A DNA stretch of 64,000 nucleotides from Bacteroides sp. (GTDB lineage: Bacteria; Bacteroidota; Bacteroidia; Bacteroidales; Bacteroidaceae), in the NCBI RefSeq assembly GCF_030151085.1, contig NZ_JASLER010000081.1, positions 24,367 to 88,366 on the forward strand, given 5' to 3'. Numbering within the stretch: position 1 is the stretch's first letter; each line of letters opens with the position of its first letter. A model generated the notes under the pieces. That model did no database searches and was not told where the DNA came from. It worked only from the letters and a program-made list of their open reading frames with translations. A program made the position numbers and the translations under genes. This document shows, piece by piece, positions 26,637 through 34,228 of this stretch.

Positions 26637-28547
26637 TTATTTCTTGGGAAATCTAAGGCAGGTTACGGTACCGTCCATAGTCATAACGATAAGACGGTTC
26701 GGGCATGTACACTTTAATGAAGTTACTGCCGAATGCGATACCTTATGACTCCATGCTATCCCACTTCCATCTGTCCGCACGGCATGAACGACGCCGAATT
26801 CGGTAGGGATGAATACATAATCTTCGGTAGTTTCCATACGGGTGGGGATGAAGTTGCTTTCGTAAGGCATCAATGTATTCCAAAGTGGGGTGTATGTACC
26901 TTTGGATATATCTACAGCGGTGATGTTATTTTTAATACCTTTGATGTACATCGTCTTTCCATCCGGTGAGAAGCCTAAAGACTCCCGACCTTTTGCCTCG
27001 TCCGATGCCCAAAGAAGGGTTCCGTCTTGCGGGTTGAAAGCACGGACAAAGTAGTCGGAACTGAGGACGATAATCTGTTCTGCCTGAGTTCCATTCTTTG
27101 CGTAGGGCAATGCTACCGGCCAGCAAGCGCCGGGTGAAAAGTATCTTCCTCGTTTGGTATCGAACTCCCAAACCTTCTTCCCCGTTGTCCGGTCGAAAGC
27201 ATAGAACATAGCTCCCCAAGTCCCGATATAAACCAGCTCTTTGTCTATGGCGGGACGGGATTCGATATATCCGTTCAATCCTTCGGTAACCCAATTGAGT
27301 GTACCGTCTGCCAGGCGGATGGAGTAAAATTTCCCATTACTGCTGCCTATATAGATGGCTCCGTCCGCTACCACGGGACAAGCAACAATTGGATAATTTG
27401 TATTGTACTTCCAGAGGGTAGTACCTTTCTTTTTATCTAATGCATAGATATAACCGTCGCAAGAGGAAACGATAACTAGTTTTGGGGTTATGAAAGGTGC
27501 GGAGAATATCTTGTTTCCGGTAGCATAAGTCCAAAGGGTTTTTCCGGTGCGGACATCTAGCGCATGTACCATTCCTGCTGTATTGGTATAGATGTACAGG
27601 TTTTCGTCGATACTGCCTTGTGAGGCTACATCGGTTATATCCTTCATTTTCCAGACTTCGCGGATGGAAGGGTAGGCGGCGTTGATGTTGAAATCGGGAC
27701 GGTAATAAACAGTGTCTTCTTTTTCCTGAACGACTGCAAGAGGGATTGTGTTCCATGCCGGAAGTGTTTCAGTTTTGATGATGCGTTCATTGAACCTTAT
27801 AGTATCCTTTGCTACTGTTACCAGATTGTAGCCGCCTATCGGATCTTTCCTGCGCAGGGAGGAGCGACCGATTACACCGGGAATACCTTCGGCATCGTAC
27901 GCCCTGTTTGCATGCAGATGTCCGGCAAGGGCAACTTGGATATTGCGTGTTTTCAGGATGTCGATCACTTCGTACCAATTACTCAAATCTTGATTGAGGG
28001 GGAAGTGGTTGACGAAAATAATGGGTTGTTCCTTGGGCGTGGCGCGTACAATAGAGTCCAGCCAAAGAATTTCTTCGCGTGGAATGTGCGGAGGACCCAT
28101 GCGCAGACTAGGACCGGCTCCGCAACCAATGAATCTCATACCTTTCCAGTCATAGCAAAAGTGAGAGGCACGGAATACTTTATCAAACATAGTACATCCG
28201 TTTTCGCTCCAGTTCACGTCGTGGTTACCGGGTAGCAATAGGTAAGGTTTCTTGAAATTCTTCAGAATATCCTGTAACATATAGAACTCTTTCGTATCAC
28301 CGAATTCCGTAACGTCCCCGCTGAGGATAGTAAAATCTATAGCTGGATTAGCATTGATGTCTTCGATAGATTGCCGGAGGTCGTCTTCGGCATACGCAAA
28401 AGAGTTGAGGTGTACATCGGTGAGCCAAGCGAAAGTAAAATTGCTCTTTTCTCCGGTTGGGGAACTATTCTTCGGTACAGAAGAATTCTGCCCGTAAGTA
28501 ATCACGGACAATGCCATCACACAGATGGCTAGTAAGATACGTTTCAT
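26637..28547 (-). CDS. Secreted calcineurin-like metallophosphoesterase fused to PQQ-type beta-propeller
   Basis: The 636-aa protein has a signal peptide ending near TYGQ. The metallophosphoesterase domain (about 35-270) has the full metal-binding set FAWLTDVHLNS, ILSGDVTEFGD, LLLPGNHDVNW, FVNHFPLN and VALAGHLHANR. From about 300 to the end come PQQ-like propeller repeats, for example VHALDVRTGKTLWTY, IYALDKKKGTTLWKY and FYAFDRTTGKKVWEF. The enzyme half should cleave phosphodiesters or monoesters in the periplasm; the propeller may bind a ligand or partner. It is monocistronic, with a terminator on its 3' side. Confidence 0.9.
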   Translation of the reverse strand: MKRILLAICVMALSVITYGQNSSVPKNSSPTGEKSNFTFAWLTDVHLNSFAYAEDDLRQSIEDINANPAIDFTILSGDVTEFGDTKEFYMLQDILKNFKKPYLLLPGNHDVNWSENGCTMFDKVFRASHFCYDWKGMRFIGCGAGPSLRMGPPHIPREEILWLDSIVRATPKEQPIIFVNHFPLNQDLSNWYEVIDILKTRNIQVALAGHLHANRAYDAEGIPGVIGRSSLRRKDPIGGYNLVTVAKDTIRFNERIIKTETLPAWNTIPLAVVQEKEDTVYYRPDFNINAAYPSIREVWKMKDITDVASQGSIDENLYIYTNTAGMVHALDVRTGKTLWTYATGNKIFSAPFITPKLVIVSSCDGYIYALDKKKGTTLWKYNTNYPIVACPVVADGAIYIGSSNGKFYSIRLADGTLNWVTEGLNGYIESRPAIDKELVYIGTWGAMFYAFDRTTGKKVWEFDTKRGRYFSPGACWPVALPYAKNGTQAEQIIVLSSDYFVRAFNPQDGTLLWASDEAKGRESLGFSPDGKTMYIKGIKNNITAVDISKGTYTPLWNTLMPYESNFIPTRMETTEDYVFIPTEFGVVHAVRTDGSGIAWSHKVSHSAVTSLKCTCPNRLIVMTMDGTVTCLRFPKK

Positions 28548-28572
28548 GATGATGATGGATATATGTTCTTAG

Positions 28573-28580
28573 CAAAGGTA
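28573..28580 (-). promoter_or_regulatory. Likely -7 element of the metallophosphoesterase gene
   Basis: CAAAGGTA reads TACCTTTG on the minus strand and lies 26 bp before the ATG at 28547. No -33 TTTG is seen. Confidence 0.45.
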
Positions 28581-28663
28581 AGTCTTTTCTTGTTGACTAG
28601 AGTGTTTTATGCTCTTTTATTCGCAATTAGAATTCGCTCTCTACACAAAAGTTTGTTTTTGAA

Positions 28664-28771
28664 AAAACATCTGCCATCTGCCACCTTTTTGCTTATATGC
28701 TTCTGATAACTAAACTACTACAGTGTTGCAGATACCTGTTGCAGATAGGTGGCAGATGTTTTATCTGCAAC
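28664..28771. repeat. GCAGAT repeat cluster with inverted arms
   Basis: The decamer GTTGCAGATA occurs directly at 28725 and 28738, and inverted as TATCTGCAAC at 28762-28771. In addition, AAAACATCTGCC..CCACCT (28664-28686) is the inverse of AGGTGGCAGATGTTTT (28747-28762), apart from a 7-base duplication ATCTGCC in the left arm. Several alternative hairpins are possible. No gene overlaps it. It lies upstream of the metallophosphoesterase promoter. Confidence 0.7.
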
Positions 28772-28867
28772 ACATATACTTGTAAATAGTGTAGTACCAT
28801 AGAACGCTTATGGCAGAACTATCATTTCAGGTTGCAAGTAATAAGTTAATATGTTAGTTCATAGTGC

Positions 28868-29045
28868 TAAACATTTTGTTTTTTAGTATAAAAACACTTT
28901 GTTTTAAATAAGAAAATAAATAGTTTTAACCTATAGAAATGATTTGTTTTGTACGTTGAAACGAGTTGTTTCATTATTTGAAACAAACTGTTTCTCTAGT
29001 TGAAACGGATCGTTTCCTTAAAAGAAACAGAATATGTTGACTGCT
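28868..29045. repeat. 22-bp phased array A (arms GAAAC / GTTTC)
   Basis: Units begin at 28868, 28891, 28913, 28936, 28958, 28980, 29002 and 29024. The steps are 23, 22, 23, 22, 22, 22 and 22. The three best (28958, 28980, 29002) are GAAAC-N5-GTTTC-N7 with varying loops (GAGTT, AAACT, GGATC). The upstream units are degenerate (AAAAC-ACTTT-GTTTT, GAAAT-GATTT-GTTTT) and the last is a half unit. The repeat is in the arms, not in loops or spacers. Function unknown. Confidence 0.8.
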
Positions 29046-29167
29046 AATGGGATACTGATCCTACTATTACCATATCACATTTAACTCATAAACCGTCAGG
29101 AATGCACTAATTGCTCTCGTGCAAAATATATTTGCGCAATATCTTTCTTATTGTCTTGCCTTTTTCT

Positions 29168-29175
29168 TACATTTG
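29168..29175 (+). promoter_or_regulatory. Likely -7 element upstream of the 124-nt hairpin
   Basis: TACATTTG matches TAnnTTTG exactly and would start transcription near 29182, placing the whole imperfect palindrome (29223-29346) in the transcript. No TTTG at the normal -33 distance. Confidence 0.45.
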
Positions 29176-29222
29176 CATTGTACTTCAAATAGAAGTACGC
29201 TTTATTGATTCGGTTTTGTGTT

Positions 29223-29346
29223 CACTGAAACTGCAACTTCTTAATGAACATACAAAACTGAATAAGTGCTTCGTATGTTTAATCGAACTTACGATAGGCG
29301 CACCTATTCAGTTTATAGTATGTTCGGGTTGTTGCAGACCTCAGTG
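29223..29346 (+). other. 124-nt imperfect palindrome, candidate structured RNA or leader
   Basis: CACTGAAACTGCAAC (29223-29237) pairs with GTTGCAGACCTCAGTG (29331-29346). GAACATAC..AAACTGAATA pairs with TATTCAGTTTATAGTATGTTC (ending at 29325). GTGC pairs with GCAC, and an inner TCGTA / TACGA closes the top. The two sides align along almost their whole length with small bulges, giving one long stem. It lies between a promoter-like element and a small gene at 29389. It could be a regulatory RNA, a leader, or a short palindromic mobile element. Confidence 0.6.
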
Positions 29347-29388
29347 GACCTTAAACTGCTCTGGGTGCGTTCTTTTAGTTCTACGAAT

Positions 29389-29697
29389 ATGCGAACAGTT
29401 ATTATAAAATTCTACAGAGTACCACATTTCAATCAAAGTCTTGATTGGTACAAAATCGCCTTGTTCATTCAAAGAGGCAAGTCTTCTACCGTATATATTA
29501 TAAAGACGCGTGATAAAAAGGTGTTTGAAGCCTTGACTTCGTCCTGTATGCAAGAAGTGAGGAATGAACTTTGCAATATCGCAAAGAAGCTGATTGGTCG
29601 ATCCTATTTATTCGAGGTCACATTCTCTTGTCTCTATTCTAAGATGAATTCGTATCAATGTCAAATGAGAAACTATCATAAAACATGTATATTATGA
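29389..29697 (+). CDS. Small hypothetical protein (102 aa)
   Basis: From the ATG at 29389 the frame encodes 102 residues starting MRTVIIKFYRVPHFNQ. The middle has beta-like strands (YKIALFIQRG, STVYIIKTRD) and an amphipathic helix-like stretch (MQEVRNELCNIAKKLI). It has five cysteines and a basic C-terminus. There is no signal peptide and I recognise no family. The frame is open from 29266, but that ATG lies inside the palindrome, so 29389 is preferred. It overlaps the next small gene by 13 bp. It may be a decayed fragment. Confidence 0.35.
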   Translation: MRTVIIKFYRVPHFNQSLDWYKIALFIQRGKSSTVYIIKTRDKKVFEALTSSCMQEVRNELCNIAKKLIGRSYLFEVTFSCLYSKMNSYQCQMRNYHKTCIL

Positions 29698-29915
29698 AAA
29701 TGCCTTGTTCTTTAAATCCATTTATTAGAATTATAGTACCTATTCTACTTGTAATTATAGCATTGTGCTTTTGGATACATGCAGAAATCAGATTTTATGA
29801 AACCAAAGTTGAGCAGAAGTGGATGAACTATTATTATGAGAAGATAATTGAATTTCAAAAAGAGAATCAGTCCCATAAAACTTTGGAGAAAGATGAATGG
29901 GACGGATATAGGTGA
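29685..29915 (+). CDS. Small single-pass membrane protein (76 aa), unknown
   Basis: The 76-residue frame has one strong hydrophobic helix (IRIIVPILLVIIALCFWIHA, about residues 14-33), followed by a charged tail rich in Glu and Lys (FYETKVEQKWMNYYYEKIIE). It overlaps the preceding small frame by 13 bp and ends 8 bp before the convergent HTCS stop. The residue pattern is that of a real small inner-membrane protein, but no family is recognised. The start could also be the ATG at 29697 (MKMPC is in frame). Confidence 0.5.
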   Translation: MYIMKMPCSLNPFIRIIVPILLVIIALCFWIHAEIRFYETKVEQKWMNYYYEKIIEFQKENQSHKTLEKDEWDGYR

Positions 29916-29923
29916 CATTCTTA

Positions 29924-32900
29924 TCAATTCTTATTCATATACTCTTTTGGAGACATACCATACTTCTCTTTAAAGGAATTGGAAAAATGCGATAGGTTTG
30001 TATATCCTACAGCGTATGCAACTTCTGATATCGTCATTTTCTTATTCTGATCCAACAAAGAAGCAGCTTGCTGCAATCGAATGTTTTTAATGAAATCATG
30101 CGTTGATAAATTAGTGAGTTCTTTCAACTTACGATGCACATGTACTCTACTAAGTCCAACTTCCGAGGCAAGCATCTCAACATTCAGTTCCGGATTGCTG
30201 AAATGTTTATTCACCACTTTCATAATTCTATCCATTAAGACCTCGTCATTCGATTTCATTGAAATCTTCTCTATTTTGTCTTCTTGTTGCTGTGCTCCGC
30301 TGAATTTATTACGCAATAATCTCCTATTAGTTATTAAGTTGGCAACCGTCCTTTTTAGCAGTTCTGTGTTAAAAGGTTTCACGATATAGCCATCGGCACC
30401 CGTTTCCATACCCTCCAAAGTATCTTCCATTCTCGACTTTGCAGTCAATAATATAATAGGTATATGATTAACATTAGTATTCTGCTTTAATTTATGGCAC
30501 AATGTCAAGCCATCCATTTCAGGCATCATAATATCGCTGATAACCAGATCAGGCATTTCTTTCAGAATAAAATTGTATGCTTCCTTGCCGTTACAACAAG
30601 TTGTCACTTTGTAGTCATCCGACAATTCTGTTTTCAGATAAGCTCTGATTTCTTCTTCATCTTCAACCACCAATATCCTTTGACGAGTTTTAGGTTTACT
30701 TGTCTGGTTCTCATCCATGTCTTCAATCAAATCTTCTTTAAGATTTGGTAGATGTGAATGCGTCACTGAAAAAGTAGCTTCCTCCATTTCATCTGTTCTT
30801 AAATGTTCAGAGCCTAATGGCATACGAATGATGAAGCGGCTGCCTGAAACGTCTGTTCTATTTTCGGCACGAATAACTCCATGATGCAATTGAACCAGCA
30901 GCCGAGATAAATGCAACCCAATACCGGTTCCGAAATTTGATTTCGTCACATCATTATCTATTTGATAGAAACGTTCGAAAATACAATCTATTTTATCCTT
31001 ATCAATGCCGATACCACTATCTGTAACTACAATTTCAAAATAATCACGTAGGGCATCTTTACAAGAAGTATCTCTGCCTACAGAAAGACTAACTTGTATC
31101 TCTCCGCCTTCAGGCGTATATTTGAAGGCGTTGGAAAGCACATTCATCAGAACTTTATCAAAATTATTCAGATCGACCCATACGTTCAGCTGGGGTACAT
31201 CATGCAGAAAAACAAAATTGATATTCTTGTTATGTGCCATGTATTCAAATGGCTGCATCACATCATCAATGAAACCAACTATATCGGTCTCACGAAATTT
31301 CAAGAACATTTGCCCCTTGTCCAGCTTTCGTATATCCATCAACTGATTAATTAGTCGGAGAATACGCTGGGCATTACGATATATCATTAAATATGTTTTA
31401 TGCAGTTCTCCTTTGTTCTCTTGCGCCAATAGCTTTTCCAGTGGATTAATAATTAACGTCATGGGAGTACGGATCTCATGGGATATATTTATGAAGAACT
31501 GTAATTTGGCTTCGTTTAACTGTTTATCATGTTCGCGTTTCATAATTTCACGACGATGACGTATACGTGATATTACATTATTTATAATTCCCCATATAAG
31601 CAATACCGCCAGCCCTACATAGAGGCAATACGCCCACCACGTTGCATACCAAGGGGAGGCAATCAATATTTTTATAGTATGTATCTCCGAATAATTACCA
31701 TGATTAATAGCACGTACACGGAAAGTATATTTACCGGGAAGTAGATTATTATATGTTACACGATTCGTTCCGGGTTCTGTTACAGACCATTGATTGCTCA
31801 GTTCAACGATCTTGTATTGGTAGACTATCTGTTCCGGATTATTATACTGTAAAGTAGAAAATGCAATACTGAATGTATTATCACTATGTGAAAGCTGGAA
31901 GATATTGGCATCTTGCACCGAAGAGTAAATTACAGGCTCTCCACCGGAAAGAGTATTTTTATGTACAGGCTGGTTATATATAAAGAAATCTGTAATGCAA
32001 ACCTTTAACTCTTTAGAGTCTGTATTTATCTTTTTAGGGAAAAAACTTGTTATTCCATTTACTCCACCAAAATAAATTTTACCAGCTTTATCTTTATAAT
32101 ACGCTCCATGTGTAAACTCGTTTCCTTGTAAACCATCTCCGGAATAGTAATTCACAAAAGAATTCTTTTTTACATCGTATTTACTGATACCTTTATAGGT
32201 ACTGACCCAAATGTTTCCTTTTTCATCTTCACAAATTCCACAAATTACATTATTCGGCAAGCCATTACTAGTTGTAAATAGTTGCAGCTCACCTGTTTTC
32301 TTCGAGAAGCAATAGAGCCCATTTGAGGTACCTGCCCAAATATTTCCTGCACAGTCTTCTGCAAATGCGTATCCAATGCAACCTGTTATTAGCGTATTTG
32401 TCTGTTTATAGTTTAAGAAGCTATTTGTTTTTGGATTAAAACAGCTCACCCCCATATAATTTCCTAACCATACGAGTCCTTCACTGTCACAAAAAATAGA
32501 GTTTATCCAATCATTTACTAATTCATCACGTTTTAAATCACCTTTTTCATCTTTAGACGATTCAAAGTGTTTCAATTCTTTAGACTGTAAATTATATTGA
32601 TAAAAGCCGGTGCCAAACATTCCGAAATACAAATTCTTTTCTTGATCCTCTGCAATTGAATATATAATAGAATTATTTATTAGTTGGAAATATTCACATT
32701 GTCCCGTAGCTTTATTTAGTTTGGCTAATCCTTGCCCATAAGAACCTATCCATAGATTTTGTTCAGAGTCCTCAAATATACAGATGATAGTTTTAGGTAC
32801 GGAATTCTCTGAATAATCAGGACTATAATGACGCAACCGTTTGCCATCTGTTCCCAATTCATAAAGACCTTCATTATCTGTACCTACCCATAAATGTTGG

Positions 32901-34000
32901 TTATGATCTTGAAAAACAGACATAACGCATCCTTGCCCAATGGGATTATAGTAAATTGATTTATTGCCATAATACTCGAATAAATTTTCTTGTTTGGGTA
33001 CCAAAACAATCCCCTTTTGAAATAATCCTATCCACAAATTACCGTCTCGGTCTTCCATAATAGAATGTACCTTCCCTTCCGAGAAATCTACCGGTGCAGA
33101 ATTTATCTTATAGTCTTCCAATTGTTCTTTTAAGGGATTATAGATTTTCACTCCCTGTCCATCAGTTCCTACCCAAAGCTGGCCATTCACTATAGACATA
33201 CAATAGATAGATAGTTTTCCATCTTCACCGTTATAAGGAACGGGCACCATCTGTCCCTTCTTATTATCATATCGTGATAACCCTTCTTTCTGTGTACCGA
33301 CAAAGATATTTCCCGAATGATCTTCTATAACGGAAGTCACATTGTTATCACTAAATGTAGGATACTTGAAAAATTGCAGTTCCTTTGTTTTCGGTATATA
33401 ATGAGCCAAACCATTCCCATCCGTACCTATCCAAATCTCCGAACGCGAGTCAATACAAAATTTAGATTGATAAGTACAATTCAACTGCTGAAACAAACTG
33501 TCAACAGATACAGCTTGATTCAACAAGCTATCCAAACGAAATAAACCCTGTCCACTGGTACTCAGCCAGATTTCACCGCTACGCAATTCTTGAAAATGCG
33601 TAACATGTGGAGTAACCCGCTTACCTGCACGTATCAAAGGGATCTCCCGAAAATTATCCGTTTCCCGGTTATATTCCATAAGTCCATTAATACATCCTAT
33701 TAGCAAATTATGACGGCTATCCTCAAAAAGCGTACGAACATAATTACTCGTTAGGGAAAGAGAGTCATTGGATTCATGTGTATAATTGGAAAAACTAAGT
33801 CCATCAAAACGATTCAGTCCATATTCGGTAGCTACCCAGATAAATCCTTTACTATCTTGGAAAAGTTGATTTATTAAACTGCTTGACAATCCATTTTCTG
33901 TAGAATAAAAGTTTCTTGTTTGGGCTTTCAAGAAAGGACATAGCATGAACAATGTTATTGTCATGATCCAGATACATATATACCGGGAAAGTGTTTTCAT
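29924..34000 (-). CDS. Hybrid two-component system regulator (HTCS), complete
   Basis: The 1358-aa protein has a signal peptide ending in LKAQ and about fourteen propeller repeats (for example WVATEYGLNRFDGLSF, LWVGTDNEGLYEL) to about residue 670. A Y_Y_Y domain (QYKIVELSNQWSVTEPGTN) and one transmembrane helix (about 786-808, WWAYCLYVGLAVLLIW) follow. Next come a histidine kinase with phospho-acceptor H841 in ISHEIRTPMT, an ATPase domain with GTGIGLHLS, a receiver with D1156 in PDLVISDIMMPEMDG, and a C-terminal AraC-type DNA-binding domain (about 1255-1358). It should sense a xylan-derived oligosaccharide in the periplasm and control PUL B. It is divergent from the GH43 at 34229. Confidence 0.96.
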   Translation of the reverse strand: MKTLSRYICIWIMTITLFMLCPFLKAQTRNFYSTENGLSSSLINQLFQDSKGFIWVATEYGLNRFDGLSFSNYTHESNDSLSLTSNYVRTLFEDSRHNLLIGCINGLMEYNRETDNFREIPLIRAGKRVTPHVTHFQELRSGEIWLSTSGQGLFRLDSLLNQAVSVDSLFQQLNCTYQSKFCIDSRSEIWIGTDGNGLAHYIPKTKELQFFKYPTFSDNNVTSVIEDHSGNIFVGTQKEGLSRYDNKKGQMVPVPYNGEDGKLSIYCMSIVNGQLWVGTDGQGVKIYNPLKEQLEDYKINSAPVDFSEGKVHSIMEDRDGNLWIGLFQKGIVLVPKQENLFEYYGNKSIYYNPIGQGCVMSVFQDHNQHLWVGTDNEGLYELGTDGKRLRHYSPDYSENSVPKTIICIFEDSEQNLWIGSYGQGLAKLNKATGQCEYFQLINNSIIYSIAEDQEKNLYFGMFGTGFYQYNLQSKELKHFESSKDEKGDLKRDELVNDWINSIFCDSEGLVWLGNYMGVSCFNPKTNSFLNYKQTNTLITGCIGYAFAEDCAGNIWAGTSNGLYCFSKKTGELQLFTTSNGLPNNVICGICEDEKGNIWVSTYKGISKYDVKKNSFVNYYSGDGLQGNEFTHGAYYKDKAGKIYFGGVNGITSFFPKKINTDSKELKVCITDFFIYNQPVHKNTLSGGEPVIYSSVQDANIFQLSHSDNTFSIAFSTLQYNNPEQIVYQYKIVELSNQWSVTEPGTNRVTYNNLLPGKYTFRVRAINHGNYSEIHTIKILIASPWYATWWAYCLYVGLAVLLIWGIINNVISRIRHRREIMKREHDKQLNEAKLQFFINISHEIRTPMTLIINPLEKLLAQENKGELHKTYLMIYRNAQRILRLINQLMDIRKLDKGQMFLKFRETDIVGFIDDVMQPFEYMAHNKNINFVFLHDVPQLNVWVDLNNFDKVLMNVLSNAFKYTPEGGEIQVSLSVGRDTSCKDALRDYFEIVVTDSGIGIDKDKIDCIFERFYQIDNDVTKSNFGTGIGLHLSRLLVQLHHGVIRAENRTDVSGSRFIIRMPLGSEHLRTDEMEEATFSVTHSHLPNLKEDLIEDMDENQTSKPKTRQRILVVEDEEEIRAYLKTELSDDYKVTTCCNGKEAYNFILKEMPDLVISDIMMPEMDGLTLCHKLKQNTNVNHIPIILLTAKSRMEDTLEGMETGADGYIVKPFNTELLKRTVANLITNRRLLRNKFSGAQQQEDKIEKISMKSNDEVLMDRIMKVVNKHFSNPELNVEMLASEVGLSRVHVHRKLKELTNLSTHDFIKNIRLQQAASLLDQNKKMTISEVAYAVGYTNLSHFSNSFKEKYGMSPKEYMNKN

Positions 34001-34029
34001 ATTAGTATTTGATATTTATGAGAATAAGC

Positions 34030-34062
34030 AAAGGTAGAAAAAACTTCTTTATTCTATCAAAA
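34030..34062 (-). promoter_or_regulatory. Promoter of the PUL B HTCS
   Basis: CAAAGGTA (34030-34037) is TACCTTTG on the minus strand, and CAAA (34059-34062) gives TTTG 21 nt upstream. This is a full Bacteroides -33/-7 promoter, 30 bp before the HTCS start, consistent with constitutive expression. Confidence 0.7.
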
Positions 34063-34115
34063 TAGATATGCCTTTAAAGGTATTCCAACGCTAAAAGTAC
34101 GATAAACAAAAACTT

Positions 34116-34143
34116 ATGTAACATACACGAAAGTACATGTTAC
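34116..34143 (+). promoter_or_regulatory. Candidate PUL B operator (GTAACAT / ATGTTAC)
   Basis: GTAACAT (34118-34124) and ATGTTAC (34137-34143) form an inverted pair 12 nt apart, in the HTCS-GH43 divergent region upstream of the GH43 promoter. The same TGTAAC core recurs upstream of the other two PUL B transcription units near 41231-41281 and 41622-41684. Confidence 0.5.
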
Positions 34144-34169
34144 CTGAATAAAGTTTTGTGCAACATTCT

Positions 34170-34203
34170 TTTGCTTGATTCAAAGGATAGGGCATTATCT
34201 TTG
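34170..34203 (+). promoter_or_regulatory. Promoter of GH43
   Basis: TTTG (34170-34173) and TATCTTTG (34196-34203) are separated by 22 nt and lie 25 bp before the GH43 ATG. Confidence 0.65.
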
Positions 34204-34228
34204 TATCCTGAACTAATACCGTGAAGCA

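Noticed and set aside
28868..29045. CRISPR-like array
   Set aside because: Units are only 22 bp with 7-nt spacers and internal palindromes; no cas genes are near. It is a phased dyad array, not a CRISPR.
29223..29346. Integron attC site
   Set aside because: The palindrome has a suitable size, but no clear paired core sites and no integrase are visible.
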